Source: Anaeromassilibacillus sp001305115 (lineage in GTDB: Bacteria; Bacillota; Clostridia; Oscillospirales; Acutalibacteraceae). From it: a stretch of 64,000 nt of DNA. The notes under the pieces are model-generated. The model had not been told where the DNA came from, searched no databases, and worked only from the letters and a program-made list of their open reading frames with translations. A program made the position numbers and the translations under genes. The stretch spans positions 124,001 through 188,000 of the forward strand of contig AP031437.1 of NCBI GenBank assembly GCA_042854365.1, given 5' to 3'. Of this stretch, positions 55,483 to 64,000 are shown in pieces. The stretch's first letter is position 1. Every line of letters begins with the position of its first letter.

Positions 55483-56961
55483 ATGGCTTTGATACAGGTC
55501 AAAAATTTAACCTTTGGATATGAGGGAAACCCGGAGTGGGTCTTTGATCAAGCGTCGTTTCAATTGGACACCAATTGGAAGACCGGTTTGATTGGCCGGA
55601 ACGGCCGGGGAAAGACCACCCTTTTACGCCTGTTATTAGGGGAGTACCCCCATCAAGGGGTGATTTCCTGTCCAGTCCCAATGGTATACTTTCCTTTTTC
55701 GGTTTCTAATTTAGAGAAGAGTACGGCTATGGTGGTGCAATCCATCGCCCCGGAGTGCGACCGATGGCAAATTGAACGGGAATTGTCCCTTCTTCGGGTG
55801 GATTGCGACGTGTTGGATCGTTCGTTCAACACTTTAAGCAATGGCGAGCAGACCAAAGTGTTGTTGGCAACCCTGTTCCTACATGAGAACCGGTTCCTTT
55901 TGATCGATGAACCCACAAACCACTTGGATGAGGAAGCGCGTGACGCTGTGTGCCGGTATCTAAGCGGAAAGAAAGGGTTTATCCTGGTTTCTCACGACCG
56001 TGTATTGCTTGACGGCTGTGTGGACCATATCCTTTCGATCAATCGTGCGGACATCGAAGTACAGGCGGGAAATTTTCAATCCTGGCAGGAAAATCGGAAC
56101 CGGCAAGATCAATTTGAGCGGTCAGAGCAGGAAAAACTTCGCAAGGAGGTTGACCGGCTGGACCGGGCGGCCCACCGGGCTGCGGATTGGAGCGATAAAA
56201 CCGAAAAAAGCAAGTATGACACACGCAATTCCGGCTTGCGTCCAGACCGCGGATTCGTGGGGCATAAGGCGGCCAAAATGATGAAACGCTCCAAAACCAT
56301 TGAGGCTCGACGGGAGGCCGCGGTAGAGGAGAAAGCTAAGTTGCTGAAAAATTTGGAGCAGGCGGAACCTCTTCGGTTATCGCCGCTCCATTATCCCAAG
56401 CGCGTATTGGTGGAAGCAGAACACCTCTCAGCCTTTTATGGAGAAAAGGAGGTCTTTTCAGACGTACGCTTTTCGATTCAACAGGGAGACCGTGTAGCCG
56501 TGTGTGGAAAAAATGGCTGTGGTAAATCCACCCTGTTAAATTTGCTTCTTGGGAAGCCCATTGCCTTCGAGGGGAACCTCCGGATAGGTGGAAATCTGGT
56601 GGTTTCCTGTGTCCCGCAGGAGACTTCGGGGCTATGTGGCTCTTTGCGCTCGCTTGCCGAAAAGGAGGGGTTGGAAGAATCCCTCCTGAAAACCATTCTG
56701 CGAAAGCTGGGCTTTTCCAGGGAACAATTTTCCAGAAACATAGAGGCGTACAGTGAAGGCCAAAAGAAGAAGGTGTTGTTGGCGAAAAGTCTTTGTAAAC
56801 CGGCGCATCTGTATATTTGGGATGAGCCGCTGAACTTTATTGATGTACTTTCACGTGTACAGATCGAGGATTTACTCCTTACCAGCAAACCCACGCTGTT
56901 GTTTGTGGAACACGATCGCACGTTTCGGATGCGGATCGCGACAAAACAGATTGATCTGTAA
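55483..56961 (+). CDS. Lsa-type ABC-F ribosomal protection protein
   Basis: This 492-residue protein has two ABC nucleotide-binding domains and no membrane segment. Walker A motifs are GRNGRGKTT (~36-44) and GKNGCGKST. Signatures are LSNGEQTKV and YSEGQKKKV, and Walker B motifs are LLIDEPTNHLDE and YIWDEPLNFIDV. A charged linker (~200-300) is the antibiotic-resistance-domain arm. Length and the LNFIDVLSR variant fit the Lsa group, which protects ribosomes from lincosamides, streptogramin A and pleuromutilins. GGAGG precedes the ATG at 55483. The attenuator upstream fits drug-inducible expression. Specificity is not provable from sequence. Confidence 0.9.
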   Translation: MALIQVKNLTFGYEGNPEWVFDQASFQLDTNWKTGLIGRNGRGKTTLLRLLLGEYPHQGVISCPVPMVYFPFSVSNLEKSTAMVVQSIAPECDRWQIERELSLLRVDCDVLDRSFNTLSNGEQTKVLLATLFLHENRFLLIDEPTNHLDEEARDAVCRYLSGKKGFILVSHDRVLLDGCVDHILSINRADIEVQAGNFQSWQENRNRQDQFERSEQEKLRKEVDRLDRAAHRAADWSDKTEKSKYDTRNSGLRPDRGFVGHKAAKMMKRSKTIEARREAAVEEKAKLLKNLEQAEPLRLSPLHYPKRVLVEAEHLSAFYGEKEVFSDVRFSIQQGDRVAVCGKNGCGKSTLLNLLLGKPIAFEGNLRIGGNLVVSCVPQETSGLCGSLRSLAEKEGLEESLLKTILRKLGFSREQFSRNIEAYSEGQKKKVLLAKSLCKPAHLYIWDEPLNFIDVLSRVQIEDLLLTSKPTLLFVEHDRTFRMRIATKQIDL

Positions 56962-57020
56962 AGAACCCGAGTGTTTTGAGAGAGAATGCTGCAAAAGCGT
57001 GAATAGCGAACATCGGTCTA

Positions 57021-57162
57021 ATGAAAAAGAAGGTGTCCCAAAAGTCGTGAAAGGACGGAAGGATCTCCTCGTTTTTTAGAAACGCAGATGTTTTTCCAAA
57101 CAGAAAGAGGATGCCCCTTTCCTATGAATCCAAAGATTCGTAGTTTGGGGACACCCTCTTGA
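57021..57162 (-). repeat. Dispersed intergenic repeat, copy 2 (inverted)
   Basis: The reverse complement aligns along its length with 27898-28036, sharing TTTCTAAAAANCGAGG, TCCTCTTTCTGTTT and GATTCAT blocks. It keeps the first hairpin (AGAGG-CCCC with GGGG-CCTCT). It lies downstream of the ABC-F gene, where it may act as terminator. Confidence 0.7.
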
Positions 57163-57199
57163 AGGGATAAACAAGAGTGCATTCCAATCCACACAGCAA

Positions 57200-57667
57200 C
57201 CATACAGCCTCGACAACGCACGGACACTCATCTTCTCCCGGAAGCTCAGTGGCTTGGCCGGGCACATGTTGCACGGTGGTTTGAACATCCGGCTGCCTGG
57301 ACCGATGAGATCAGAAAACGTCAGGGAACTTACAATTGGATTCGCCATTGGATGATCTCATGCGAAGGGACTGCAATCGGCTTTTGTCAATATGATCCGT
57401 ATGAGAAAAGCGGCGAAATCTGGCATGGGACGGTGAAAACAGCTGGAACATAACAGCATCGATGATCTCATCGGGAAAACGGCATATGTAGGCTAAGGCT
57501 TGGGAAAGGCTGCCGTCTGTGAGTTGCCTCAACAGATTGTCCAAGAAACCGATGCCCGCCGGGTGATTGTGCAACCCGACGCAAAGAATAGAGGCTCCTG
57601 CCAGACCTTGCTCTCCGTTGGCTTTTCTTATGATTCGGAAAAGCACCGATACCGGTTGGACTGGTAG
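57200..57667 (+). pseudogene. Decayed AAC(6')-like GNAT acetyltransferase
   Basis: From 57223 one frame reads THLLPEAQWLGRAHVARWFEHP, then TYNWIRHWMISCEGTAIGFCQYDPYE and GEIWHGTVKTAG up to a TAA at 57451. After a frameshift it continues SIDDLIGKTAYVG, is cut by another TAA at 57494, and goes on with GLGKAAVCELPQQIVQETDARRVIVQPDAKNRGS to a final stop at 57665-57667. The order of motifs matches aminoglycoside-acetyltransferase-like GNAT proteins. No intact start is visible. Confidence 0.8.
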
Positions 57668-57744
57668 GCCATAAGCAAATTTATTTTGTCTGATTGGAAT
57701 ATAAAACGCCGGATCAGTCACAGGGAGAACCGTCCAAATGGAGA

Positions 57745-59013
57745 TTACGGAGCGATACACTCCAACGGCATAGAGGAAAGAGGTTGTTGTGCAGAGGCCT
57801 CTTGGATCAATTTTCCTGGATCGGAGAGAACGGATTCAGCCGCGAAAGCCGCTGCTCCTAGCAGAACGGGACTTCCCGGAAGGCGATTGACTTCAATGGT
57901 TACTTCACCGGAAGTCAGCGCATTGACACTTTCGCCGACGCGCGCTCGAACGGTCTTGAGCATTCGATCCGGTGCAATCTCTGCGAGTTCATCACCAATA
58001 ACGATCAGGCCAGGGTTGAATTGGTTGATGAGATTTGTGATGCCGATGGAGAGGAAATCACACACGCGATCGTACTCCTCACAGGCGACCGGGTCTTCTT
58101 GAGCAACCGCATGTGCCAAAGCCTCTGTCGTTAGAGCATCGGCACGCAACTTGGAGGTCTCCCCAACTGCCAGACGATTTCGGATGCGGTTGCGCAACGC
58201 CAACGTAGAACAGTATTTCTCCAAACAGCCGCGGTTTCCACACTCGCAGGGCAGACCATTAAAATCAATCGAATTGTGGCCGAATTCCCCAGCAAGCCCA
58301 CGCTGTCCTACCACCAAATGGCCTTCGGAGATAATACCGCATCCTACCCCCTGCCCGGCGAGCACATACAGCATATTCTGTGTGGCCGGCTCTTGACCAT
58401 GGTACCAAAGTTGTGCAAATGCACTGGCGTTGGCATCGTTTACAATCAGGAAGGGAAGTTCCAATCCTTCCGTCAGAGTTGCCCGAATGGGATAGTTCTG
58501 CCAACCAGCCAACTCTGTGACAAAGAACAGACAATCGCGATCCTCATGGTAAGGGCCGGGCATAGCCATACATGCGGCGGCAATTTTGGAATCTGCCTCA
58601 GCAAGCGTTTCCTCCACAGCGCGGCGAATACGCGGTAGGGTTATTTGCACAGGCTCCCCCGGTGCAATCGGGTATTCCTGTATGCGGTGGGGTTTTCCAG
58701 AAAGACCGGCCAGACAAAGATAAAACGCGCTGCGTGTCATACGGATTCCGATGACATGGCAGTGCTCTTCATTGAGCGTAATTCCTATGGAACGCCGGCC
58801 CTTGCTGCCGCTCATCAACCCTGTTTCCACCACAAGCCCACTTGCAATGCATTCTGCAATGATATTGGTGATCGTGGCCTGTTTAAGACCAGAGAGGTGC
58901 GCCAGTGTCGCGCGGGAACAGACCCCCTGTTGCCGGAGGAGGTCAATAATCAAGGCACGATTGATGGCCTGACTTTTCTCCTGGTTGATACTTTTTTGAT
59001 TTGAAGCGTTCAT
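57745..59013 (-). CDS. ROK-family transcriptional regulator
   Basis: This 422-residue NagC/XylR-type regulator has an N-terminal winged helix (NRALIIDLLRQQGVCSRATLAHLSGLKQATITNII) and a ROK sugar-kinase-like domain. The domain holds the structural zinc motif CECGNRGCLEKYCS and the glycine-rich GQGVGCGIISEGHLVVGQRGLAGEFGH. GGAG nine bases before the ATG at 59013 decides the start. It is divergent from the GH97 gene 600 bp away and is its likely sugar-responsive controller (inference). Confidence 0.93.
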   Translation of the reverse strand: MNASNQKSINQEKSQAINRALIIDLLRQQGVCSRATLAHLSGLKQATITNIIAECIASGLVVETGLMSGSKGRRSIGITLNEEHCHVIGIRMTRSAFYLCLAGLSGKPHRIQEYPIAPGEPVQITLPRIRRAVEETLAEADSKIAAACMAMPGPYHEDRDCLFFVTELAGWQNYPIRATLTEGLELPFLIVNDANASAFAQLWYHGQEPATQNMLYVLAGQGVGCGIISEGHLVVGQRGLAGEFGHNSIDFNGLPCECGNRGCLEKYCSTLALRNRIRNRLAVGETSKLRADALTTEALAHAVAQEDPVACEEYDRVCDFLSIGITNLINQFNPGLIVIGDELAEIAPDRMLKTVRARVGESVNALTSGEVTIEVNRLPGSPVLLGAAAFAAESVLSDPGKLIQEASAQQPLSSMPLECIAP

Positions 59014-59047
59014 ATTGCAATCTCCAGTGTGTCTTTTGTAGCGGATT

Positions 59048-59083
59048 TGCCCGTTCTCCTCCATCATGGAGGAGAACGGGCCT
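59048..59083 (+). terminator. Palindrome with T-tract upstream of the ROK gene
   Basis: GCCCGTTCTCCTCC pairs with GGAGGAGAACGGGC around ATCAT, followed on the plus strand by CTTCTTTTTTAC. As a terminator it would face no intact plus gene, so it could instead be a ROK operator in its own leader. Confidence 0.5.
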
Positions 59084-59617
59084 TCTTTTTTACAATATAC
59101 ACGATTTTCTACAAAATATAATTTTTTATAGGAAATATTTATGCTTTGAAAAAATATATTTACTGGTTAAATATCAAAGAATTTTTAGAACTATAAAATA
59201 GAAATCATAAACAATTTAAAAAATTATCATTCAAATCAGGTATATAATCATTTTAAATTATATAATTGTTCCGAACAATCAGACTTTGTCTGTGGAAACT
59301 TTAATAGAAAATTGTCCATATTATCGGGCAGAACATAGATGAACGGAAACGGGGCAGTTATTCAGTGAAAGAATTTTCAAAGGCTTTTTTTCAAGTGTTT
59401 TTGACTTTTCATTGAGAAAATGGTTTATAAAAATTGTTTAAAATTTGCTCATAGAGCGATTATTAAATTAGGCGATATGCTATCATGTAAAAGAAAAGAA
59501 TGGGAGAAAAGGAGGGAAGTATTCAAAAACAACGGTATTGAAGAGGGGGTGCAAAAAAATCGGAGGAAAGATACGTGTCGCACGTATCACAGATGTGGAT
59601 AAAATAGGAGGAGAAGT
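59084..59617. other. AT-rich divergent intergenic region with 5' UTR hairpin
   Basis: No gene is visible. Near the GH97 start the leader contains the hairpin GATACGTG-TCG-CACGTATC (59570-59588). The promoter cannot be fixed with confidence. Confidence 0.5.
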
Positions 59618-62600
59618 ATGAAAAGGAAACTGACAGCATTGTTCTTATCCCTGGCATTGGCGACGACAAACGTTGGAATCGTTCCAATAGCCGACGCCGC
59701 ACAGAATGACCCGGTATCCCCATCGGATGTCCAAAGGACCACCGCGCCAGAAAAAGACCTACAGATTAATTTTTGGCTGGATGAAGGGGTCCCCTATTAT
59801 AATGTTGTTTTGAACGGAACAGCTTTGTTGCAGGATGGAACGTTGGGGCTAGAGACCACAGCGGGTTCTTTTCAGAACAACCTGACATTGGTTTCGACAG
59901 AGACCTCTCAGGGGGACCAAAGCTGGAATACACTTGTGGGGGATAAAGCGGTGATTGAAGACCGGTTCCAGGAGACGGCCGTCACCCTGTCCAATACAGA
60001 GGGAAAAACCATCACCATCGAGATGCGTGCGTATGACACAGGTGTTGCATTCCGATACCTTTTACCGGAGATGGACATGGATTACCAGATCACGGACGAA
60101 TATACGCAATTTGCTTTTCCAGAAGGTGCGGTTGCGCAGATTCACGAGGACATCAACCAAATCGTGCCCCAGACCATTCCGGTAGAAGAGTTTGAAGGCC
60201 GGCATTACTGCCGTCCAATGACTGTAGAGTATGCAGACGGGGCGGTGGTCTCTATTTGTGAGGCAAACCTGGACGATTATGCTGTCCTGTATATGACAAA
60301 GTGTGCAGACCGCACATTACAGGCAAAGTACGACGGCGATGTGGTCCATGTCGCTGCCAACACAGAGAAGAGCAGCCCTTGGCGTACCCTGGTAGTAGCG
60401 GAAGAACTGGCTCGGTTGCCGGAAAATGAGGATATTATTCTAAATTTGAATGAACCCGCAGATGAAGAGATGTACAAGTTCTCCGAGTGGGTCAAGCCCG
60501 GACGCAATCTGATGTTGGGGGCGGGTAGCGAGACCACAGAAACCCTCAAAAATTGGATTGATACCGCGAAAGCAGAAAATTTTGAGTATGTCCTTTTGGA
60601 TTATGGCTGGTATGGGCCAGAGTTGGATGATCGATGTGACCCTCGCTTGGACCCATCCAAGTTGGAACCCGAACCAGGGGATTCTGAAGAACTGGCGCAG
60701 GTCAAACGCATTATGAAGGAGTTTATCCCTGCGGACGGCGTATTTGACGCTGGCGAGGGCTTCCCGCCGTATGGATTGATTACCGGCGAACCGGTTCCCG
60801 GCTGGCCGGAGGGCGGCCTCTTTCAGCCTCATTTGGATATGCGCGAGATCTGCGAATATGCAAACTCCCAAGGGGTAGGGATGATTCTATACGTCAACAA
60901 CCGCCATATGTTTGACAAGTATGGACGGTATACGGTGGACGAACTGTTTGCACGCTTTGAAGATTGGGGCGCTGCAGGGGTAAAACCCGGCTTTATGATG
61001 GAGGGAAACCAGGAGTATGAAGCGAGGAACGAAGAGATGATCGAGGCGGCGGCCCGCCACCATTTGGTTCTAACCATCCATGACGAGTATGTAACCAGCG
61101 GCATCGAACGTACCTATCCGAATTTACTTACAACCGAAGGCATCTTGGGCGACGAGGGGATTAAGGGCGGCCAGATTGCAGAGGATATTTCTACCCTGTT
61201 TACCCGCGCCATACAAGGCCCGACGGATCATACCTTCTGTTATCCAGGAAAGGCAACCAAGGGATATGCCTTAGCCTCCTCCCTTTTGTTCCGCACCGGT
61301 ATGCATTCCCTGTATTGGTATGGAAATCCGACGACGATTCCACAGATTCCGGAGCAGGAGCGGCAGTTCTGGAAAAATTTGCCCAGCAATTGGGATGAAC
61401 TGCGCGTGCTGGAAGCCTCTATGTCGGAGTATGCCACCTACGCGAGAAAGACGCGGGATAAGGACGAATGGTATGTGGGAAGCGTTTCTGCAATCGAGCG
61501 TGAGATGCAACTGCCACTTTCCTTCCTGACAGAGGGGCAAACCTATGTGGCGGAAGTCTATGCAGATGCGATCGGCCTGACCGGAACTTCTTCCAATAAG
61601 GACAGCAGCGCCTTGCTCTGTAACCGTTACTTGGTGGACAACCGTGAGACGATGTATTATCCTATGGCATATGGTACCGGCTTCGCCGTCCGTTTCCGTC
61701 CGGCGACAACAGAGGACCAAGGACTACCTGTTTATAACGGCAATATGGAACGCCTGAAAAATCACCTGTCCGGGTTGGATTCTCTCCAGGAGAGCGATTA
61801 CACGGTTGCAACATGGCAACGTCTCGAAGAGGCAGTCGCTGCAGCCAATGCCCTATTGGAATTGGGGGATGAACTGACCAGTCAGCAGGTACAAGAGGCG
61901 ATTCAAGCTTTGGATGCCGCTAAGGAGGGGTTGCGTTCCGTCAATGTACTGCTAGAGCAGATGAACCAGGCAAAATGTTTACCCGAGGCCCATTATACCC
62001 CGGAGAGCTGGGCGCCGTTGGCAGAAGCCATGCAGAAAGCGAGAGATCTGTTGGCCAGCGTAGAAGATGTTTCCCAAGACCAGCTGGATGCAGCGGCTGA
62101 GGAGATGCAGTCGGCTCTGGAGGGGTTGGTGAAAAAGGCATTGGAGTTGGACGCCACCGTCTACTTGAGCGACTTAGAATTTGAGGCCAACTCCTATAGT
62201 GCGTATGGACCGATTCAGAAAGACCGGTCCCATGAGAATCCCAAATTGGAGCTGATCGTTGACGGGGTACGTACGACTTTTGAAAAAGGACTTGGTACCC
62301 ACGCGACCTCCGAGGTTTATTATAACATCGAGGGAAAGGGCTACGAGGTGTTTGAGGCATATGTAGGGGTTGATGCGCTTAAGTCCGATATGGGCGATGT
62401 GATTTTCCGCGTGTATTCCGACGATGTGTTGATCTATGAGAGTCAGCCTTCCGGGACAGGTGCGCGAGAAGCGCAGAAAATTTCAATACCGGTGGCCAAT
62501 ACGAAGATTCTTCGCTTGGAGGCCGATACCAATGGCCCGGATACAGGCGATCATGCAGACTGGGCGGATGCAAAGTTCTTAACGATGAAAGAGATCGACC

Positions 62601-64000
62601 CGATCAGTACCATTACGGGCATTTCGATCGATGGAAAACCTGTGCAGGAATTTGCTCCAGGACAGTTTGATTATTACTATCCCATTGAAGTCGGGGATGA
62701 AGTTCCTGAGGTGACCGTGCAAAACGATCATGAAGCGGTTACTTATGTGATTTCCCCGGCAATGCGGGTCCCAGGGGTGACCAAAATTACAGTTCACCGC
62801 CCGGACGGTGGTACGTTTGTCTATCGGATCTCATTCTGTACAACAAAAAACGTCTATCTAAGTGACCTAGAATGGACCGCTTTAGACAACCAGGGGACCT
62901 ACGGACATGCAGTCAAGGACAGCGGTGTGGAAGGTCTAGACATGGTCGTAACCGGCCCGGATGGGGAAGCGTTGGATCTGCCTGAGGTCGATGGCAAAAA
63001 GAAGGGCATAGGCATGCATGCGTATTGTATGCTGACGTATGATATTGCGGGAAAGGGCTACAGCCGCTTTGAAAGCTGGGTTGGTGCAAGTCACCTCAAG
63101 GAATATAGCAATTCTATGATCTTCAAAGTGTACTGTGACAATGAGGAGGAGCCCCGTTATGTCAGTCCAGAGATGTCCTATCTGGTGCCTGCTGAGTTTG
63201 TCAGTGTGGACTTGACCGGAGTGCGAACACTGCGACTGGAACTGGATAGCAACGGGTCCATCAATGGCGACCATGGCAACTGGGCAGATGCAAAGTTCCT
63301 GAGCTATGAGGAAGTACCGGAATCCCCCGTGCAGCTGGGACTGGATGGACCGGAGACGGTGGAGACAAACAGCTGCTTTATGGTGAAGAATACCATAAGC
63401 GGACTGGAGGAACTGAAGGAGCCCATAGGTTCGTTCCAGATGAGCCTGATCTATCCGGAAGGGATGAACTGTGAGAGGGTCACGTTAAATGAAAACGTAT
63501 CGGGATACTTTGCGTACAACATCAAGAACGATGAACATATGGTAAAGTTCTTGTATTTGGGAGAGTCCGGCGAAGGATTGCCGCCCGATTTGGACAGCCT
63601 GTTCACAGCGAAGTTCACGACGGACAGCGACTTGGCAGAGGGAGATTATACCTTGTCAATCCAAGATGTGACGATGGGATGCTGGAATGGAGAAGAGATT
63701 TCGTGCGACCTCCAGGATATGACTGTACATGTAGAGAAGGGTGAACCGAAGGAGCCGCAGTTGTTGACCGTACAGTGGAGCAGCAATGCAGCGGTGGAAG
63801 TGGAAGGAAATGCAGATGTGGTGATTTCCACGGATGCAATCTACGGCGCGAAAGTGATGCCGTGTGAAGATCTGACCTTTACCTTCACCCCGACCGACGG
63901 CGCATTTGCCAGTGCACAGCTCAACGGGGAGGACATCCCGTTTGAACCAAACGGCTTTACGTACACCTACACGATGCCGAATGAGAGTGCAAGCCTGCGC
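59618..64000 (+). CDS. Giant secreted GH97 glycosidase (3' end beyond window)
   Basis: The visible 1461 codons run open to the window edge. AGGAGG precedes the ATG, and the signal peptide ends near ADA-27. Domains: GH97 N-terminal beta domain (~45-285), GH97 barrel (~290-570: VLLDYGWYGP, GVKPGFMMEGN, LTIHDEYVTSGIERTYPNLLTTEGILG), C-terminal sheet (~590-690), two FIVAR repeats (~711-840), NPCBM (~846-991, GLGTHATSEVYYNIEG), Ig-like, second NPCBM (~1078-1231), cohesin-like domain (~1236-1376) and a beta module nearly identical in DNA to that of the GH3 gene. Glu490 (HDEY) is the probable acid. The Asp found in retaining members is Gly in KPGF, which suggests the inverting alpha-glucosidase subgroup. 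Confidence 0.9.
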   Translation, partial: MKRKLTALFLSLALATTNVGIVPIADAAQNDPVSPSDVQRTTAPEKDLQINFWLDEGVPYYNVVLNGTALLQDGTLGLETTAGSFQNNLTLVSTETSQGDQSWNTLVGDKAVIEDRFQETAVTLSNTEGKTITIEMRAYDTGVAFRYLLPEMDMDYQITDEYTQFAFPEGAVAQIHEDINQIVPQTIPVEEFEGRHYCRPMTVEYADGAVVSICEANLDDYAVLYMTKCADRTLQAKYDGDVVHVAANTEKSSPWRTLVVAEELARLPENEDIILNLNEPADEEMYKFSEWVKPGRNLMLGAGSETTETLKNWIDTAKAENFEYVLLDYGWYGPELDDRCDPRLDPSKLEPEPGDSEELAQVKRIMKEFIPADGVFDAGEGFPPYGLITGEPVPGWPEGGLFQPHLDMREICEYANSQGVGMILYVNNRHMFDKYGRYTVDELFARFEDWGAAGVKPGFMMEGNQEYEARNEEMIEAAARHHLVLTIHDEYVTSGIERTYPNLLTTEGILGDEGIKGGQIAEDISTLFTRAIQGPTDHTFCYPGKATKGYALASSLLFRTGMHSLYWYGNPTTIPQIPEQERQFWKNLPSNWDELRVLEASMSEYATYARKTRDKDEWYVGSVSAIEREMQLPLSFLTEGQTYVAEVYADAIGLTGTSSNKDSSALLCNRYLVDNRETMYYPMAYGTGFAVRFRPATTEDQGLPVYNGNMERLKNHLSGLDSLQESDYTVATWQRLEEAVAAANALLELGDELTSQQVQEAIQALDAAKEGLRSVNVLLEQMNQAKCLPEAHYTPESWAPLAEAMQKARDLLASVEDVSQDQLDAAAEEMQSALEGLVKKALELDATVYLSDLEFEANSYSAYGPIQKDRSHENPKLELIVDGVRTTFEKGLGTHATSEVYYNIEGKGYEVFEAYVGVDALKSDMGDVIFRVYSDDVLIYESQPSGTGAREAQKISIPVANTKILRLEADTNGPDTGDHADWADAKFLTMKEIDPISTITGISIDGKPVQEFAPGQFDYYYPIEVGDEVPEVTVQNDHEAVTYVISPAMRVPGVTKITVHRPDGGTFVYRISFCTTKNVYLSDLEWTALDNQGTYGHAVKDSGVEGLDMVVTGPDGEALDLPEVDGKKKGIGMHAYCMLTYDIAGKGYSRFESWVGASHLKEYSNSMIFKVYCDNEEEPRYVSPEMSYLVPAEFVSVDLTGVRTLRLELDSNGSINGDHGNWADAKFLSYEEVPESPVQLGLDGPETVETNSCFMVKNTISGLEELKEPIGSFQMSLIYPEGMNCERVTLNENVSGYFAYNIKNDEHMVKFLYLGESGEGLPPDLDSLFTAKFTTDSDLAEGDYTLSIQDVTMGCWNGEEISCDLQDMTVHVEKGEPKEPQLLTVQWSSNAAVEVEGNADVVISTDAIYGAKVMPCEDLTFTFTPTDGAFASAQLNGEDIPFEPNGFTYTYTMPNESASLR

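Overview
The window looks like a chromosomal segment of an anaerobic, low-GC Gram-positive bacterium, most likely a gut-associated member of Bacillota, class Clostridia (Oscillospirales-like). The basis is strong AGGAGG ribosome binding sites, TTGACA/TATAAT promoters, very large secreted multidomain glycoside hydrolases with FIVAR repeats, TasA/camelysin-type proteins with SipW-type signal peptides, and a Lsa-type ABC-F gene. I do not assign a genus. No rRNA, tRNA or CRISPR array was recognised.

Layout: 1-9190 holds a huge secreted GH3 enzyme with permuted domain order (912-7235). It is embedded in arrays of degenerate repeats, many of which are extra copies of the last 20-25 codons of the gene. 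9530-10788 is a decayed IS3-family element. 11297-12962 carries three small XRE regulators. 13027-14731 is ychF plus a GNAT gene. 15242-21811 is a second giant secreted protein (six-hairpin catalytic fold), followed by the same 3'-end repeat arrays (21812-23625). 24283-33938 encodes four tandem SipW-type surface proteins, several with GLUG or MucBP-like repeats. 34558-38440 holds a GNAT-flavodoxin fusion, tex and a DUF805 protein. 38529-40911 (minus) is an ECF sigma / anti-sigma / two membrane protein operon. 41034-41530 is a 77-bp tandem array. 41999-47465 holds small hypotheticals, an aldo/keto reductase with a MerR-type promoter, DUF1015, DUF378, an MGMT-like protein and a GNAT. 48396-55041 is a DeoR regulator divergent from a GH27 alpha-galactosidase-type giant protein. 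55142-56961 is an ABC-F gene behind an attenuator with a leader peptide. 57745-64000 is a ROK regulator divergent from a GH97 giant protein that runs off the window.

How it fits together: the four giant exoenzymes (GH3, six-hairpin, GH27, GH97) share beta modules, and at least three end in FIVAR repeats plus the same ~115-residue C-terminal module. None has LPXTG, so this module is the best candidate for a surface-retention device. DeoR and ROK regulators sit next to the GH27 and GH97 genes as likely sugar-responsive controllers. The strongest candidates for something undescribed are the non-coding arrays of C-terminal gene ends (about 182-bp units mixed with about 130-bp units), the two copies of a covarying ~190-nt structured RNA inside those arrays, and near-identical module DNA shared by distant genes, which points to ongoing gene conversion.
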